From JAFGNV01 sp964612485 (GTDB taxonomy: Bacteria; Chloroflexota; Anaerolineae; 4572-78; J111), in the NCBI GenBank assembly GCA_964612485.1, contig CAZTFF010000016.1:40432-104431 (forward strand): a DNA stretch of 64,000 nt, read 5' to 3'. Below, one piece after another: positions 45,076 to 52,552 of this stretch (position 1 is its first letter; the number at the start of each line of letters is the position of its first letter). A model generated the notes under the pieces. That model saw only the letters and a list, made by a program, of their open reading frames with translations, did no database searches and was not told where the DNA came from. Made by a program: the position numbers and the translations under genes.

Positions 45076-45110
45076 TGTTACATTTCTCCTTTGAATTGTG
45101 ATAAAGTTCC

Positions 45111-45123
45111 GAATGTCCGGTCA
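45111..45123. promoter_or_regulatory. Candidate GntR operator 1 (GAATGTCCGGTCA)
   Basis: Identical on the opposite strand to 46059-46071. It sits in the leader of the minus-strand operon. The core AATG-x-CCGG-x-CATT is palindromic. Confidence 0.6.
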
Positions 45124-45161
45124 TTTAGTCGAACAAATTATAATTGCATCCTATTTTCGTG

Positions 45162-45947
45162 TCAAGAACTTTGCGGCGTATAGGTGTGGGTGGTGCTGTA
45201 TTCGTACCGGTCGGCCCGGTAGTGGCTGATCGTGTGTTCGATCACCTGACGGTTATCCAGAAACGCCGTACTGTTGACCACCAGCAGCGGTTCGCAATCC
45301 GTTACCTGCAACATTTCGGCCTGAAATTCATCGGCGGTGGTGGCGCGGATGGTGTGGCGCAATTCGGCGATGACCAATTGATACTCCGAGGCCAGAATGT
45401 CGTACAAACTGCCCCGGTCAAAATCCTTCTCGGCCAGATCCGGGCACCGTTCGGTGAGGATGGTGGTGGCTTGCAGGCCGATGGGTTCCTCATCGCCCAG
45501 GCGCAGCCGCACCAGCCGCAAACAGGGCGCGCCGATTTTATTGAGAAACACGTCGGGGTCATCCGCCGTAATTTCACCCGATGTAATTTCCAACACCTGG
45601 GAATGCGCCCGGCGGCCCAGTTCGGCCATCTGCCGGGTGAAACTGCGATCCAGATAAAATTGGATGCGGTCCGTTTGCAGGCGCACAATGGTGCCGCGCC
45701 CGGCCCGCCGGGTGATCAGATTGTCCGCCGACAGGCGCGACAACGCCATCCGCATGGTGTGGCGGCCCACGCCGTATAATTGGCACAATTCCAGTTCGGG
45801 GGGAATGGTTGCGCCGGGCGGCATCTCGCCGGAACTGATTAACCGGCGCAGATCACTTTCGATTTGATAATAGAGGGGAATCGGGCTGTCGGGATCAACG
45901 GGGGTGATACTTGCGGACGACAGCGTCACAATCATATCATTTTCCAT
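45162..45947 (-). CDS. GntR/HutC-family transcriptional regulator
   Basis: About 261 residues: winged helix (PIPLYYQIESDLRRLISSGEMPPGATIPPELELCQLYGVGRHTMRMAL) and UTRA domain (GAPCLRLVRLRLGDEEPIGLQATTI). I take the ATG at 45945-45947, four bases after AGGA; a GTG 12 bases upstream is the alternative. It lies between the two divergent operons (Gfo/Idh series and SIS-shikimate-PfkB series). A 13-bp identical sequence stands before both, and a half-site like it before its own gene, so it probably controls all three. Confidence 0.88.
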   Translation of the reverse strand: MENDMIVTLSSASITPVDPDSPIPLYYQIESDLRRLISSGEMPPGATIPPELELCQLYGVGRHTMRMALSRLSADNLITRRAGRGTIVRLQTDRIQFYLDRSFTRQMAELGRRAHSQVLEITSGEITADDPDVFLNKIGAPCLRLVRLRLGDEEPIGLQATTILTERCPDLAEKDFDRGSLYDILASEYQLVIAELRHTIRATTADEFQAEMLQVTDCEPLLVVNSTAFLDNRQVIEHTISHYRADRYEYSTTHTYTPQSS

Positions 45948-45965
45948 AAATTCCTGCACCCTTCA

Positions 45966-45979
45966 AATGTCCGTACAAT
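45966..45979. promoter_or_regulatory. Candidate GntR half-site at its own gene
   Basis: AATGTCCG (45966-45973) repeats the left half of the shared operator and is followed by TACAAT. It would allow autoregulation; a half-site only. Confidence 0.4.
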
Positions 45980-46058
45980 AGAATTAATTTTAGAGTACTT
46001 TTGCATAATTGTCAATTCTTTGACAGATGATGGGGTTTGATTATAATCCGAGTCAAAT

Positions 46059-46071
46059 TGACCGGACATTC
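46059..46071. promoter_or_regulatory. Candidate GntR operator 2 (TGACCGGACATTC)
   Basis: Exact reverse complement of 45111-45123, about 22 bases before the SIS-domain gene. Confidence 0.6.
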
Positions 46072-46092
46072 GTACTTTTAGAGGAGTTGTCT

Positions 46093-46878
46093 ATGAACCC
46101 TGCCCTCTCGTATCTTGATGCTGCCGAGCAAATTTTGAAGCGTATCCGGGCCACCCAATTGCCGGCCATTGAACAGGCAGCCACCGTGTCCAGCCACTCG
46201 ATTGCCCAGGGGGGATTGGTGCATCTGTTTGGCACAGGGCACTCGCGGATCATGATCGAGGAGATGTTTCCCCGGCACGGCAGTTTTCCGGGCTTTCACC
46301 CTATTGTAGAGTTGTCGCTCACCTACCATAACCAGGTGGTGGGGGCCAACGGCCAGCGCCAAGCCATGTTCCTGGAACACGTGGAGGGCCTGGGCCGGGT
46401 AATTTTGCGTAATTTTGTGCTGGAGCCGCCCGACAGCTTTATTATTTTTACCAACAGCGGCGTCAACGAGGTCGTCGTAGAGGTCGCGCTGGAGGTCAAA
46501 AAACACAACCTGCCGGTGATCGCCGTGGTGTCGGTGGATCACTGTACGGCCATTCCGCCCCGGCACAGCTCCGGCCAACGACTGATTGACATTGCCGACA
46601 TCACCATCGACAATTGTACTCCCGCCGGAGATGCGATGGTCAACATTGAAGGGCTGGATGATCCGGTTGGCCCCGGCTCTACCATTGGCGCAACTGCGGT
46701 GGTCAACATGCTCAAATGCCTGATCGCCCAGCAGCTCACCCAACGCGGCCAGCCGCCGATTGTGCTGACCAGCAGCTATTTCATCGGTTCCGAAGAGTCG
46801 CAAAAACGGTTTGACCTTTGTTACGATGATTATCGCTCGCGGGTGCAGCGGGTTTACGGGTGCGTGGATGGGGCCTGA
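46093..46878 (+). CDS. SIS-domain sugar-phosphate isomerase or etherase-like protein
   Basis: 261 residues. A single SIS domain: VHLFGTGHSRIMIEEMF phosphate-sugar loop, IIFTNSGVNEVVVEVALEVKK, VIAVVSVDHC, and the GPGSTIGATAVVNML helix. It resembles the UPF0309/MurQ group, whose members isomerise or cleave amino-sugar phosphates. Start: ATG at 46093 after GAGGAG, although the frame is open to 46027. It is the first gene of a plus-strand trio with the shikimate-dehydrogenase-like and PfkB genes and overlaps the former by 11 bases. Confidence 0.8.
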   Translation: MNPALSYLDAAEQILKRIRATQLPAIEQAATVSSHSIAQGGLVHLFGTGHSRIMIEEMFPRHGSFPGFHPIVELSLTYHNQVVGANGQRQAMFLEHVEGLGRVILRNFVLEPPDSFIIFTNSGVNEVVVEVALEVKKHNLPVIAVVSVDHCTAIPPRHSSGQRLIDIADITIDNCTPAGDAMVNIEGLDDPVGPGSTIGATAVVNMLKCLIAQQLTQRGQPPIVLTSSYFIGSEESQKRFDLCYDDYRSRVQRVYGCVDGA

Positions 46879-47818
46879 AATCGCTATCGAAACCAAAACC
46901 GCCCCCACCTTTTATTTCATCGGCGTGAGCACCGGCCAATCGGCCTCGAAAAAAATGTTTCCGCTATGGATGGAAGCGCTGGGCTGCCCGGAGGTGGCGC
47001 TGGAAGGCATCGACCTGAAAATACACGATGCCCCGGAAAAATACCGGCAGGCGGTAGCCCAAATCAAGCACGATTCGTTATCCCTGGGCGGGTTGGTGAC
47101 CACCCACAAAATCGATCTACTCAACGCCGCGCGCGATCTGTTTGACACGCTGGGGCCGTACGCCGTCGCCACCAACGAAGTATCCAGCATTGCCAAAGAC
47201 AACGGCCAGCTGGTAGGCCGCGCCACCGATCCCGTGGCGGCCGGTTTGAGCCTGGATTCGATCCTGGGCCAACATTATTTTGGCCGCACCGGCGGCGAGG
47301 TTCTATGTTTGGGCGCGGGTGGTTCGGGCACGGCCATCAGCCTGAACCTGCTCAACAAACCACATCCCGATGACCGTCCGCGCCGGATGGTGGTGGTGAA
47401 TCGAAGCCCGGACCGGCTGGCTCGGCTGTGCCGGATGGTCAACAGCTTTGAGACGGATATAAAATTTGAGTACCTTTGCCAACAAGAGCCGCATCAAAAC
47501 GACGCATTGCTGGCAGCGCTGCCCGACGGCAGCCTGGTGATCAATGCCACCGGTATGGGCAAAGATACGCCCGGCTCGCCGCTCACCGGTGCCGCTGTTT
47601 TTCCCCGCCACGGCGTGGCCTGGGAACTCAACTATCGCGGCGAGTTGGATTTTTTACAGCAGGCGCGGGCGCAGCAAGAGTCGCGCCATCTAACGGTGGC
47701 AGACGGTTGGGGCTATTTTCTCCACGGCTGGACGCAGGTTATTTCCCACGTGCTGCACGTAGAGATCACCCCAGCGATGTTCGACCGGCTGGCCAAACTC
47801 GCGACAGATGCGCGTTAA
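46868..47818 (+). CDS. Shikimate/quinate dehydrogenase-like oxidoreductase
   Basis: 316 residues. The N-terminal substrate domain (YFIGVSTGQSASKKMFPLW, SLGGLVTTHKIDLLNAARDLFD) keeps the T-x-x-K position of shikimate dehydrogenase, and the C-terminal Rossmann domain has CLGAGGSGTAISLNLL and VVNRSPDRL. There is no aro gene nearby, so this is probably a sugar-acid or cyclitol dehydrogenase of the same fold. It overlaps the end of the SIS gene and is 29 bases before the PfkB gene. Confidence 0.8.
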   Translation: MGPEIAIETKTAPTFYFIGVSTGQSASKKMFPLWMEALGCPEVALEGIDLKIHDAPEKYRQAVAQIKHDSLSLGGLVTTHKIDLLNAARDLFDTLGPYAVATNEVSSIAKDNGQLVGRATDPVAAGLSLDSILGQHYFGRTGGEVLCLGAGGSGTAISLNLLNKPHPDDRPRRMVVVNRSPDRLARLCRMVNSFETDIKFEYLCQQEPHQNDALLAALPDGSLVINATGMGKDTPGSPLTGAAVFPRHGVAWELNYRGELDFLQQARAQQESRHLTVADGWGYFLHGWTQVISHVLHVEITPAMFDRLAKLATDAR

Positions 47819-47847
47819 TTCCCAACAAAAATAGGAGGATTCCCCTG

Positions 47848-48807
47848 ATGTTTGTCATTATTGGTTCTGTCACCGCCGATCTATTCATTCTGAGCCGGGA
47901 ACCATTTGCCGCCGCGGGCAGCGACGGTTTCCGGGCCGGCAACCTGGTTTTCACCGAGCAACCGCTAAAAATTTTGATGGGCGGCAACGGCGGCAACAGC
48001 GCCTATGTGCTGGCCGGCCTGGGCGCGCCCACGGCGCTGGGCGGCATGGTGGGGCAGGATACGCTGGGTGATTTCCTGGTTGAGCAATTGAAGGCGCGGC
48101 AGGTTAATCTCGACGGCTTGCAGCGCAACGATACTCACGCCACCTCAACCTCAACCATTATTATGACCGACGCCGCCAACCAGGTGGTGTTTCATCATCT
48201 GGGCGGCACCAGCCACACTCGCTTCGAGACGCTGCCGGAGAGTCTGTTCAGCCGGGCCGAGGCGTTGTTATGCGCCAGCGCGCCGATTATGACCGGCATG
48301 CGCGGTGACGGCTTTGCGCGGGCGCTGGCAGCCACCCATCGAGCCGGGGGCATCACCGCGATGGACATTGGTCCGGCCATCGGCGAACCGCTGACGGTAG
48401 AGGAATTACTGCCTCTCTTTCCCCAGCTTGATTATTTGATCGGCAATACCCACGAATTGGCGGTTCTGGCCGGTATGGACGATTGGGAAACAGCCGCGAG
48501 CCACCTGCTGGCAAAGGGCGCTAACGCCATTGTGATCAAACAGGGCAAACGCGGCGCATCGGTGCGGGCGGAAGGGATAAAATTAGACGTGCCGGGGTTT
48601 GCGGTGGAGGTCCATATTTCGGCAGGCGCAGGCGATTCGTTTAATGTGGGGTTTTTGTACGGGATGCGGCAGGGCTGGTCCTTAGAAAAAGCCGTTCGAT
48701 TTGCCAACGCTGTGGCCGCGCTGGTAGTTTCGAGCCGGAATGGCGTGTTGGGGTCGCCCACGTTGGATGAGGTAGAAACGTTTTTGGCCGAACAAAAAAC
48801 GACGTGA
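47848..48807 (+). CDS. PfkB-family carbohydrate kinase
   Basis: 319 residues with MGGNGGNSAYVLAGLG near 48, the KQGKRGASVRA strand and the catalytic anion-hole motif AGAGDSFNVGFLYG with the base Asp. It phosphorylates a ketose, nucleoside or related sugar. AGGAGGA at 47833-47839 and the family N-terminus fix the ATG at 47848; the frame is open further but in another gene's reading region. It ends the plus-strand trio at a strong hairpin. Confidence 0.9.
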   Translation: MFVIIGSVTADLFILSREPFAAAGSDGFRAGNLVFTEQPLKILMGGNGGNSAYVLAGLGAPTALGGMVGQDTLGDFLVEQLKARQVNLDGLQRNDTHATSTSTIIMTDAANQVVFHHLGGTSHTRFETLPESLFSRAEALLCASAPIMTGMRGDGFARALAATHRAGGITAMDIGPAIGEPLTVEELLPLFPQLDYLIGNTHELAVLAGMDDWETAASHLLAKGANAIVIKQGKRGASVRAEGIKLDVPGFAVEVHISAGAGDSFNVGFLYGMRQGWSLEKAVRFANAVAALVVSSRNGVLGSPTLDEVETFLAEQKTT

Positions 48808-48808
48808 G

Positions 48809-48849
48809 GAGGAATCTCTCCGGCCCCGGGCCGAAACAGGAGATTCCTC
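48809..48849. terminator. Hairpin between convergent genes
   Basis: GAGGAATCTC (48809-48818) pairs with GAGATTCCTC (48840-48849), and an inner CGGCCC/GGGCCG stem fills the loop. It begins just after the PfkB stop. No T-run follows, so termination is inferred from position and strength. Confidence 0.55.
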
Positions 48850-48865
48850 GCTCACATCGAAGAAT

Positions 48866-49312
48866 TTACCTTTCAGAAGCACGGCCTCGAAGCCCCCAGA
48901 GCAACATCCCGGAAACAACAACCATGGCTATTGACAAAGAAAGTAATCCAAATTGAATCAGGGTTTCTTGCCAGGCTGCGCCATAGAAATCTCCGCCGGC
49001 CAGAGGCATCATTTCTGCGCCTGCGCCCCATATCCCGGCCAGAAAAGTGGTTAACCAATTGGTGTAGGTACCAAACAGGGCCAGAAAATATCCCCAGGTG
49101 AGCATGCGATCTGACACACGCAGCCTGGCCCAGATGATGCCAAACAAGATCAGAAGCATCCCATTCTGAACGCCTTCAAGATGGCTGGAAAGTCCCATTC
49201 GGGGATTTTGCATGGCCGGGATAGCAAAACCGGTAATCAAGCCCAACAAAAACAACAAAACACCATATCTAATTAATTTGTGACCGAGTTCTAACTTGGT
49301 AACATTGCCCAT
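48866..49312 (-). CDS. Membrane protein, hydroxylaminobenzene mutase-like
   Basis: 148 residues, four transmembrane spans. The stretch NPRMGLSSHLEGVQNGM, then GTYTNWLTTFLAGIWGAGAEMMPLA and an ending LLLWGLRG recall HabA/HabB, the mutases that rearrange hydroxylaminobenzene to 2-aminophenol in nitroaromatic breakdown. Recognition is from memory; many family members are of unknown function. It begins after GAGG. It is 31 bases after the MDMPI-type gene on the same strand and shares its TetR neighbourhood. Confidence 0.6.
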   Translation of the reverse strand: MGNVTKLELGHKLIRYGVLLFLLGLITGFAIPAMQNPRMGLSSHLEGVQNGMLLILFGIIWARLRVSDRMLTWGYFLALFGTYTNWLTTFLAGIWGAGAEMMPLAGGDFYGAAWQETLIQFGLLSLSIAMVVVSGMLLWGLRGRASER

Positions 49313-49343
49313 TTTTACCTCTCAAATATGAAATTGTGTCTAT

Positions 49344-50168
49344 TCAATAGAGCACCAGGATATTTTTAAGCGCCGCTTCGGCGGCGGAGACATCGCCCGT
49401 AATGGCTGCCAGCGGGCGGGCTTCTTGGTAGGTGTAGCGCCCGGAGGCAAAGATATTGAAATCCAACACATCCATGCAAATCGTTGCCGCCGGTTCTCCT
49501 TTACCAATTTTCCAGGTTCCGCCGGCAATGCCGGTTAGTTCAAAGATCAGGGCCGGGCTATCGAATTTTCTGGCCAAAACATCGGCCACATCCACCATCA
49601 CTAATTCGACAATGCGGCCATCCTGCTCGCGGGTTTGCTCAAACTCGCGTCCGGTTGCCCGGCAAATATCAAGGCGGTGCATCCAGGTATCGCGGCTGTG
49701 GATGATCCACATCAGGTAGCGAAACGACAGCTTTTCAACGACGGGATGGGGTAAACTGATCAGTTTGGCCAACCGGAATTGATAGGCCCATTTTTTGGCC
49801 GCCACGGGGCCTACCTCTCGTAACTCCTCAATCAGTTCAGCCGGGGATTTGCCGGCGCGCTCCTGTAGCTGAAAGGCGTTGATGGCGTCTTCGATCAGTT
49901 GGCCGGGCTTGGGTTTGTTTCGGCCCTGACGAATCATTTCTCTGTAACTGGTGCCGCTGGCGTAGCCGCCTGCCTGATGGGCCAATATATCACGCACGGA
50001 CCAACCGGTGCAGGCGGTCGGTTTATCCCAATCATCGGGATCAAGGGTCTCAACCAACGCCAGAAAGCGGGATAGAGCAGTTTGCATCAGGCGGTAAGCC
50101 TCATCCGCCGTTACCGCCGGGATGCCGGCAGTATCTCGAACTGTAGAAGGTGAAGCGGTAGCAATCAT
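49344..50168 (-). CDS. Maleylpyruvate isomerase-type (MDMPI) DinB-like protein
   Basis: 274 residues. The N-terminal helical bundle (DEAYRLMQTALSRFLALV, DWDKPTACTGWSVRDILAHQAGGYASG) is the MDMPI_N domain, with His positions for a metal (LAHQ, SRDTWMHRLD). The C-terminal ~100 residues have an SCP2-like feel. Actinobacterial members use mycothiol, whose synthesis is not evident here, so function is open. A DinB-like thiol transferase is a fair guess. ATG after AGGAG; 32 bases after the TetR gene. Confidence 0.75.
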   Translation of the reverse strand: MIATASPSTVRDTAGIPAVTADEAYRLMQTALSRFLALVETLDPDDWDKPTACTGWSVRDILAHQAGGYASGTSYREMIRQGRNKPKPGQLIEDAINAFQLQERAGKSPAELIEELREVGPVAAKKWAYQFRLAKLISLPHPVVEKLSFRYLMWIIHSRDTWMHRLDICRATGREFEQTREQDGRIVELVMVDVADVLARKFDSPALIFELTGIAGGTWKIGKGEPAATICMDVLDFNIFASGRYTYQEARPLAAITGDVSAAEAALKNILVLY

Positions 50169-50200
50169 TTTTTTACTCCTTTACCAATAAAAATTTATTT

Positions 50201-50833
50201 TCACTTTTTTGACCAGGCTTTATCGAGTACATTCAATGCGGCAGGGATCAGCGCCCCAAAACGTCCCTGGCCTAACGATAGATGCGGTTCGTTGGCCATA
50301 TGCAGAGCGGTCAGACCATGCGAAATGGCAATGATCAAATCGGCGGTTTGTTGGGGCGGTAAATCTGTTTGCATGGCTTCCTGCAAGTTAGCCACGCGTG
50401 TATACACATCTTCTAAAGTACCAAAACTAACCTGAAGGCTTTCCTCAGACGGCACAAAGCCGGGGACGGGCCGCTCGAAGCATAGTTGGTATAAGTCCGG
50501 GTTTTGCATGGCGAAGGTCATATAGGCTTCCATAGCCAGGCGAGCTTCGTCCTGCCAGGTTTGCGCTTCCTGAAGGTATTCTCCAACATACTCGCCCCAT
50601 AACGTGAAACCGAGCCGGAACAGAGCATCATAAATATCCATGAGGCCGGAGAAGTAATTGTAGAGTGAAGGCGGGCGCATCTCCAGCCGGCGGGCGAGTT
50701 CGTTCATTGTCAGCGCCGCGGCCCCCTTCTCGCGCATAATGGAGCGAGCGGTGTCCAGGATTGTTTGGATAGTGCGTTCACGGTTGCGCCGCCGGCGCGG
50801 CGACATTGATTGGGTTGTTTTTTGCGTAGACAT
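50201..50833 (-). CDS. TetR/AcrR-family transcriptional regulator
   Basis: 210 residues: N-terminal helix-turn-helix (RERTIQTILDTARSIMREKGAAALTMNELARRLEMRPPSLYNYF) and a ligand-binding C-terminal half of TetR_C type. Its upstream region carries a clear operator with three half-sites (50850-50875), which points to autorepression. It heads a minus-strand group with the MDMPI-type and HabA-like genes, which may be its targets; the effector may be a toxic small molecule. Confidence 0.88.
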   Translation of the reverse strand: MSTQKTTQSMSPRRRRNRERTIQTILDTARSIMREKGAAALTMNELARRLEMRPPSLYNYFSGLMDIYDALFRLGFTLWGEYVGEYLQEAQTWQDEARLAMEAYMTFAMQNPDLYQLCFERPVPGFVPSEESLQVSFGTLEDVYTRVANLQEAMQTDLPPQQTADLIIAISHGLTALHMANEPHLSLGQGRFGALIPAALNVLDKAWSKK

Positions 50834-50849
50834 TTATAATCCTAATGCT

Positions 50850-50875
50850 ATTAGTTTTAACTAATTATATTAGTT
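50850..50875. promoter_or_regulatory. TetR operator: ATTAGTT-TT-AACTAAT-TAT-ATTAGTT
   Basis: Three exact 7-bp half-sites form two overlapping palindromes (50850-50865 and 50859-50875), starting 17 bases before the TetR start. This is the layout of a self-regulating TetR operator. Confidence 0.6.
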
Positions 50876-50952
50876 TTTTTAGATTTGTCAAGCCCTATCG
50901 CCAAAATTTTTCCCCCCTTTTCATGTTACGGGTAAAAAATAACTGTAACAAA

Positions 50953-50982
50953 AAACGCGGTTCTATGGATAGAACCGCGTTT
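50953..50982 (-). terminator. Rho-independent terminator
   Basis: AAACGCGGTTCTAT pairs with ATAGAACCGCGTTT over 14 bp; on the minus strand a T-run follows. It lies 50 bases past the stop of the DprA-like gene. Confidence 0.75.
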
Positions 50983-51031
50983 GCTGACTACGGTGGAAAG
51001 TCTTTATTCAATCCTTTCACCGCCCGGCAAT

Positions 51032-52156
51032 TTATTCTTCGTTGTCTTCAGCCTCGTCATCAGCCTCTTCCAACCGCTTCTGTAAGATCTCCGGCACCTG
51101 CCCGCCCATCGACAAAATATCCAGAGCTTCGTCCCGGTCAATGGGTTCCAGGCTTTCGGAACGGAGGGCGTAATCTTCATCGGAATCTTCAGGAAGGACA
51201 GGGGGAGCGGCAGGCATTGTTGGTGGCGGGGCCGGTTCTTCTTCTGTTTCTGCCAACAGGGCATCATCAACCAATCCCTGCTGCGCCATTTCGATGACCT
51301 CGCCGGGGTCGGTGAGCAGGAAAGCGCCTTGATTGATCAGCGTCCGGGTTACTTCATTATCCGAGGTGGGGATGAGAACCGGCAGGCCGCGTTCCAGGGC
51401 TGCTTCGGCCCGGGCCAGCGCGTCGTCGTCCGTATCCAGCACCAACAGGGTTAAGGCCAGCGAGTCGATGAGCATATTGCGGGCCTCGGCATATTTTTCA
51501 TCAAAGGGGGTATTGGGCGGGAAGGGGCTGACCAGCGCAAGCCGGCCGGTTTTCACAGCATCCTGCAATTTGGAGGTTGTTTTGGCAAAAGCGCTCAATC
51601 CCATCGGAATAATCGCGATGGCGCGTCCATTACCGGTGGCCAACATGGTTTCAAAGGTAGCGCGATCCAGGCCGCGCCCGTAGCCGCTCACCAGGCCAAT
51701 TTCTTCGTTGACCAATTCTTGCATGAGTTCGTCAACAAAAGCGGCGGTAGAGCCGGCGGACTCGCTGCCCAGCACTGCCACAACCGGTTCGTTGAGCAGC
51801 GATAGATTTCCCTGCCCCCATAGCAACAGAGGTTGTTTGGCCGGGGGGAGTACATGAGCCAGGCGGCGAGGATAGCGCGGATCAATACGGCTGATTACCT
51901 CAATATCTTGCTCGCGCCACTGCTCCAAAACTTTGGCCCGACGGGAAAGCTTACCTTGCAAGCCAGCGGCCCGGTTGGCTTCATCATCATCCAGGCCAAA
52001 GGTGGTAGACCACTCCAGGGGCGAGAGATCAAACAGATCGGCCACGGCCCGGTTGTCGGCCACGCACCAGCGTTGGAGAATGGTTTTGACCCTATTGAGT
52101 TTGAGGCCGCTTTCGTTGATAAAAGTCAGCCAGTAGACTGTTTCGGCGTACGGCAT
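51032..52156 (-). CDS. DprA/LOG-fold DNA-processing-like protein
   Basis: 374 residues. The middle half resembles DprA: LLLWGQGNLSLLNEPVVAVLGSESA, GLVSGYGRGLDRATFETML and IPMG...ARNMLIDSLA. An acidic tail (~340-374, rich in Glu and Asp) follows. DprA loads RecA on DNA taken up in transformation, but the usual GSR nucleotide loop (here GSESAG) is altered and no competence gene is near. It may have another nucleotide-related role. It ends at the terminator and follows the antiporter and PII-like genes on the same strand, at 27 bases. Confidence 0.7.
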   Translation of the reverse strand: MPYAETVYWLTFINESGLKLNRVKTILQRWCVADNRAVADLFDLSPLEWSTTFGLDDDEANRAAGLQGKLSRRAKVLEQWREQDIEVISRIDPRYPRRLAHVLPPAKQPLLLWGQGNLSLLNEPVVAVLGSESAGSTAAFVDELMQELVNEEIGLVSGYGRGLDRATFETMLATGNGRAIAIIPMGLSAFAKTTSKLQDAVKTGRLALVSPFPPNTPFDEKYAEARNMLIDSLALTLLVLDTDDDALARAEAALERGLPVLIPTSDNEVTRTLINQGAFLLTDPGEVIEMAQQGLVDDALLAETEEEPAPPPTMPAAPPVLPEDSDEDYALRSESLEPIDRDEALDILSMGGQVPEILQKRLEEADDEAEDNEE

Positions 52157-52183
52157 GGTTAGCTCAACCTGATTTGATAGTTT

Positions 52184-52552
52184 TTATTCTGACCGGACTT
52201 CTGCTTTCCTTAATCCCCAGGCGCGCCGCACCGGCAAAACAAAAAGAATGCCGTTATCCGGTTCGTCCAGTGGCCCAAGTATTTTTTCCGTTTCGATGAC
52301 CAGAGTTTCCACATCGAAATCATCGGGGACAACGCTGAACAAAAGTTGGTGCGGATCTTTGCGGCTTTTCAGTATATTTGACAGTGAAACGATAAACGGC
52401 AGATCATCGCGCGTTTCATATTTATCGAGTTGGTAGCGCAAGCCGGCACTATTGAGTACCGTTACGCCCGGTATTTTCAATTTTAACCAAACTTGAAATA
52501 CTTCTTCAACTTTTTCTGGCTCATTGATGACCAGCACAATCACTTCAGGCAT
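52184..52552 (-). CDS. PII-like small regulatory protein
   Basis: 122 residues of a ferredoxin-like (PII) fold: IVLVINEPEKVEEVFQVWLK, then KIPGVTVLNSAGLRYQ and a C-terminal strand DNGILFVLPVRRAWGL. Such trimers usually bind a nucleotide or carboxylate and modify a transporter or enzyme. Start: ATG at 52550-52552 with AAGGAG upstream. It overlaps the end of the CPA2 antiporter gene by eight bases, so it probably regulates that protein. Confidence 0.7.
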   Translation of the reverse strand: MPEVIVLVINEPEKVEEVFQVWLKLKIPGVTVLNSAGLRYQLDKYETRDDLPFIVSLSNILKSRKDPHQLLFSVVPDDFDVETLVIETEKILGPLDEPDNGILFVLPVRRAWGLRKAEVRSE

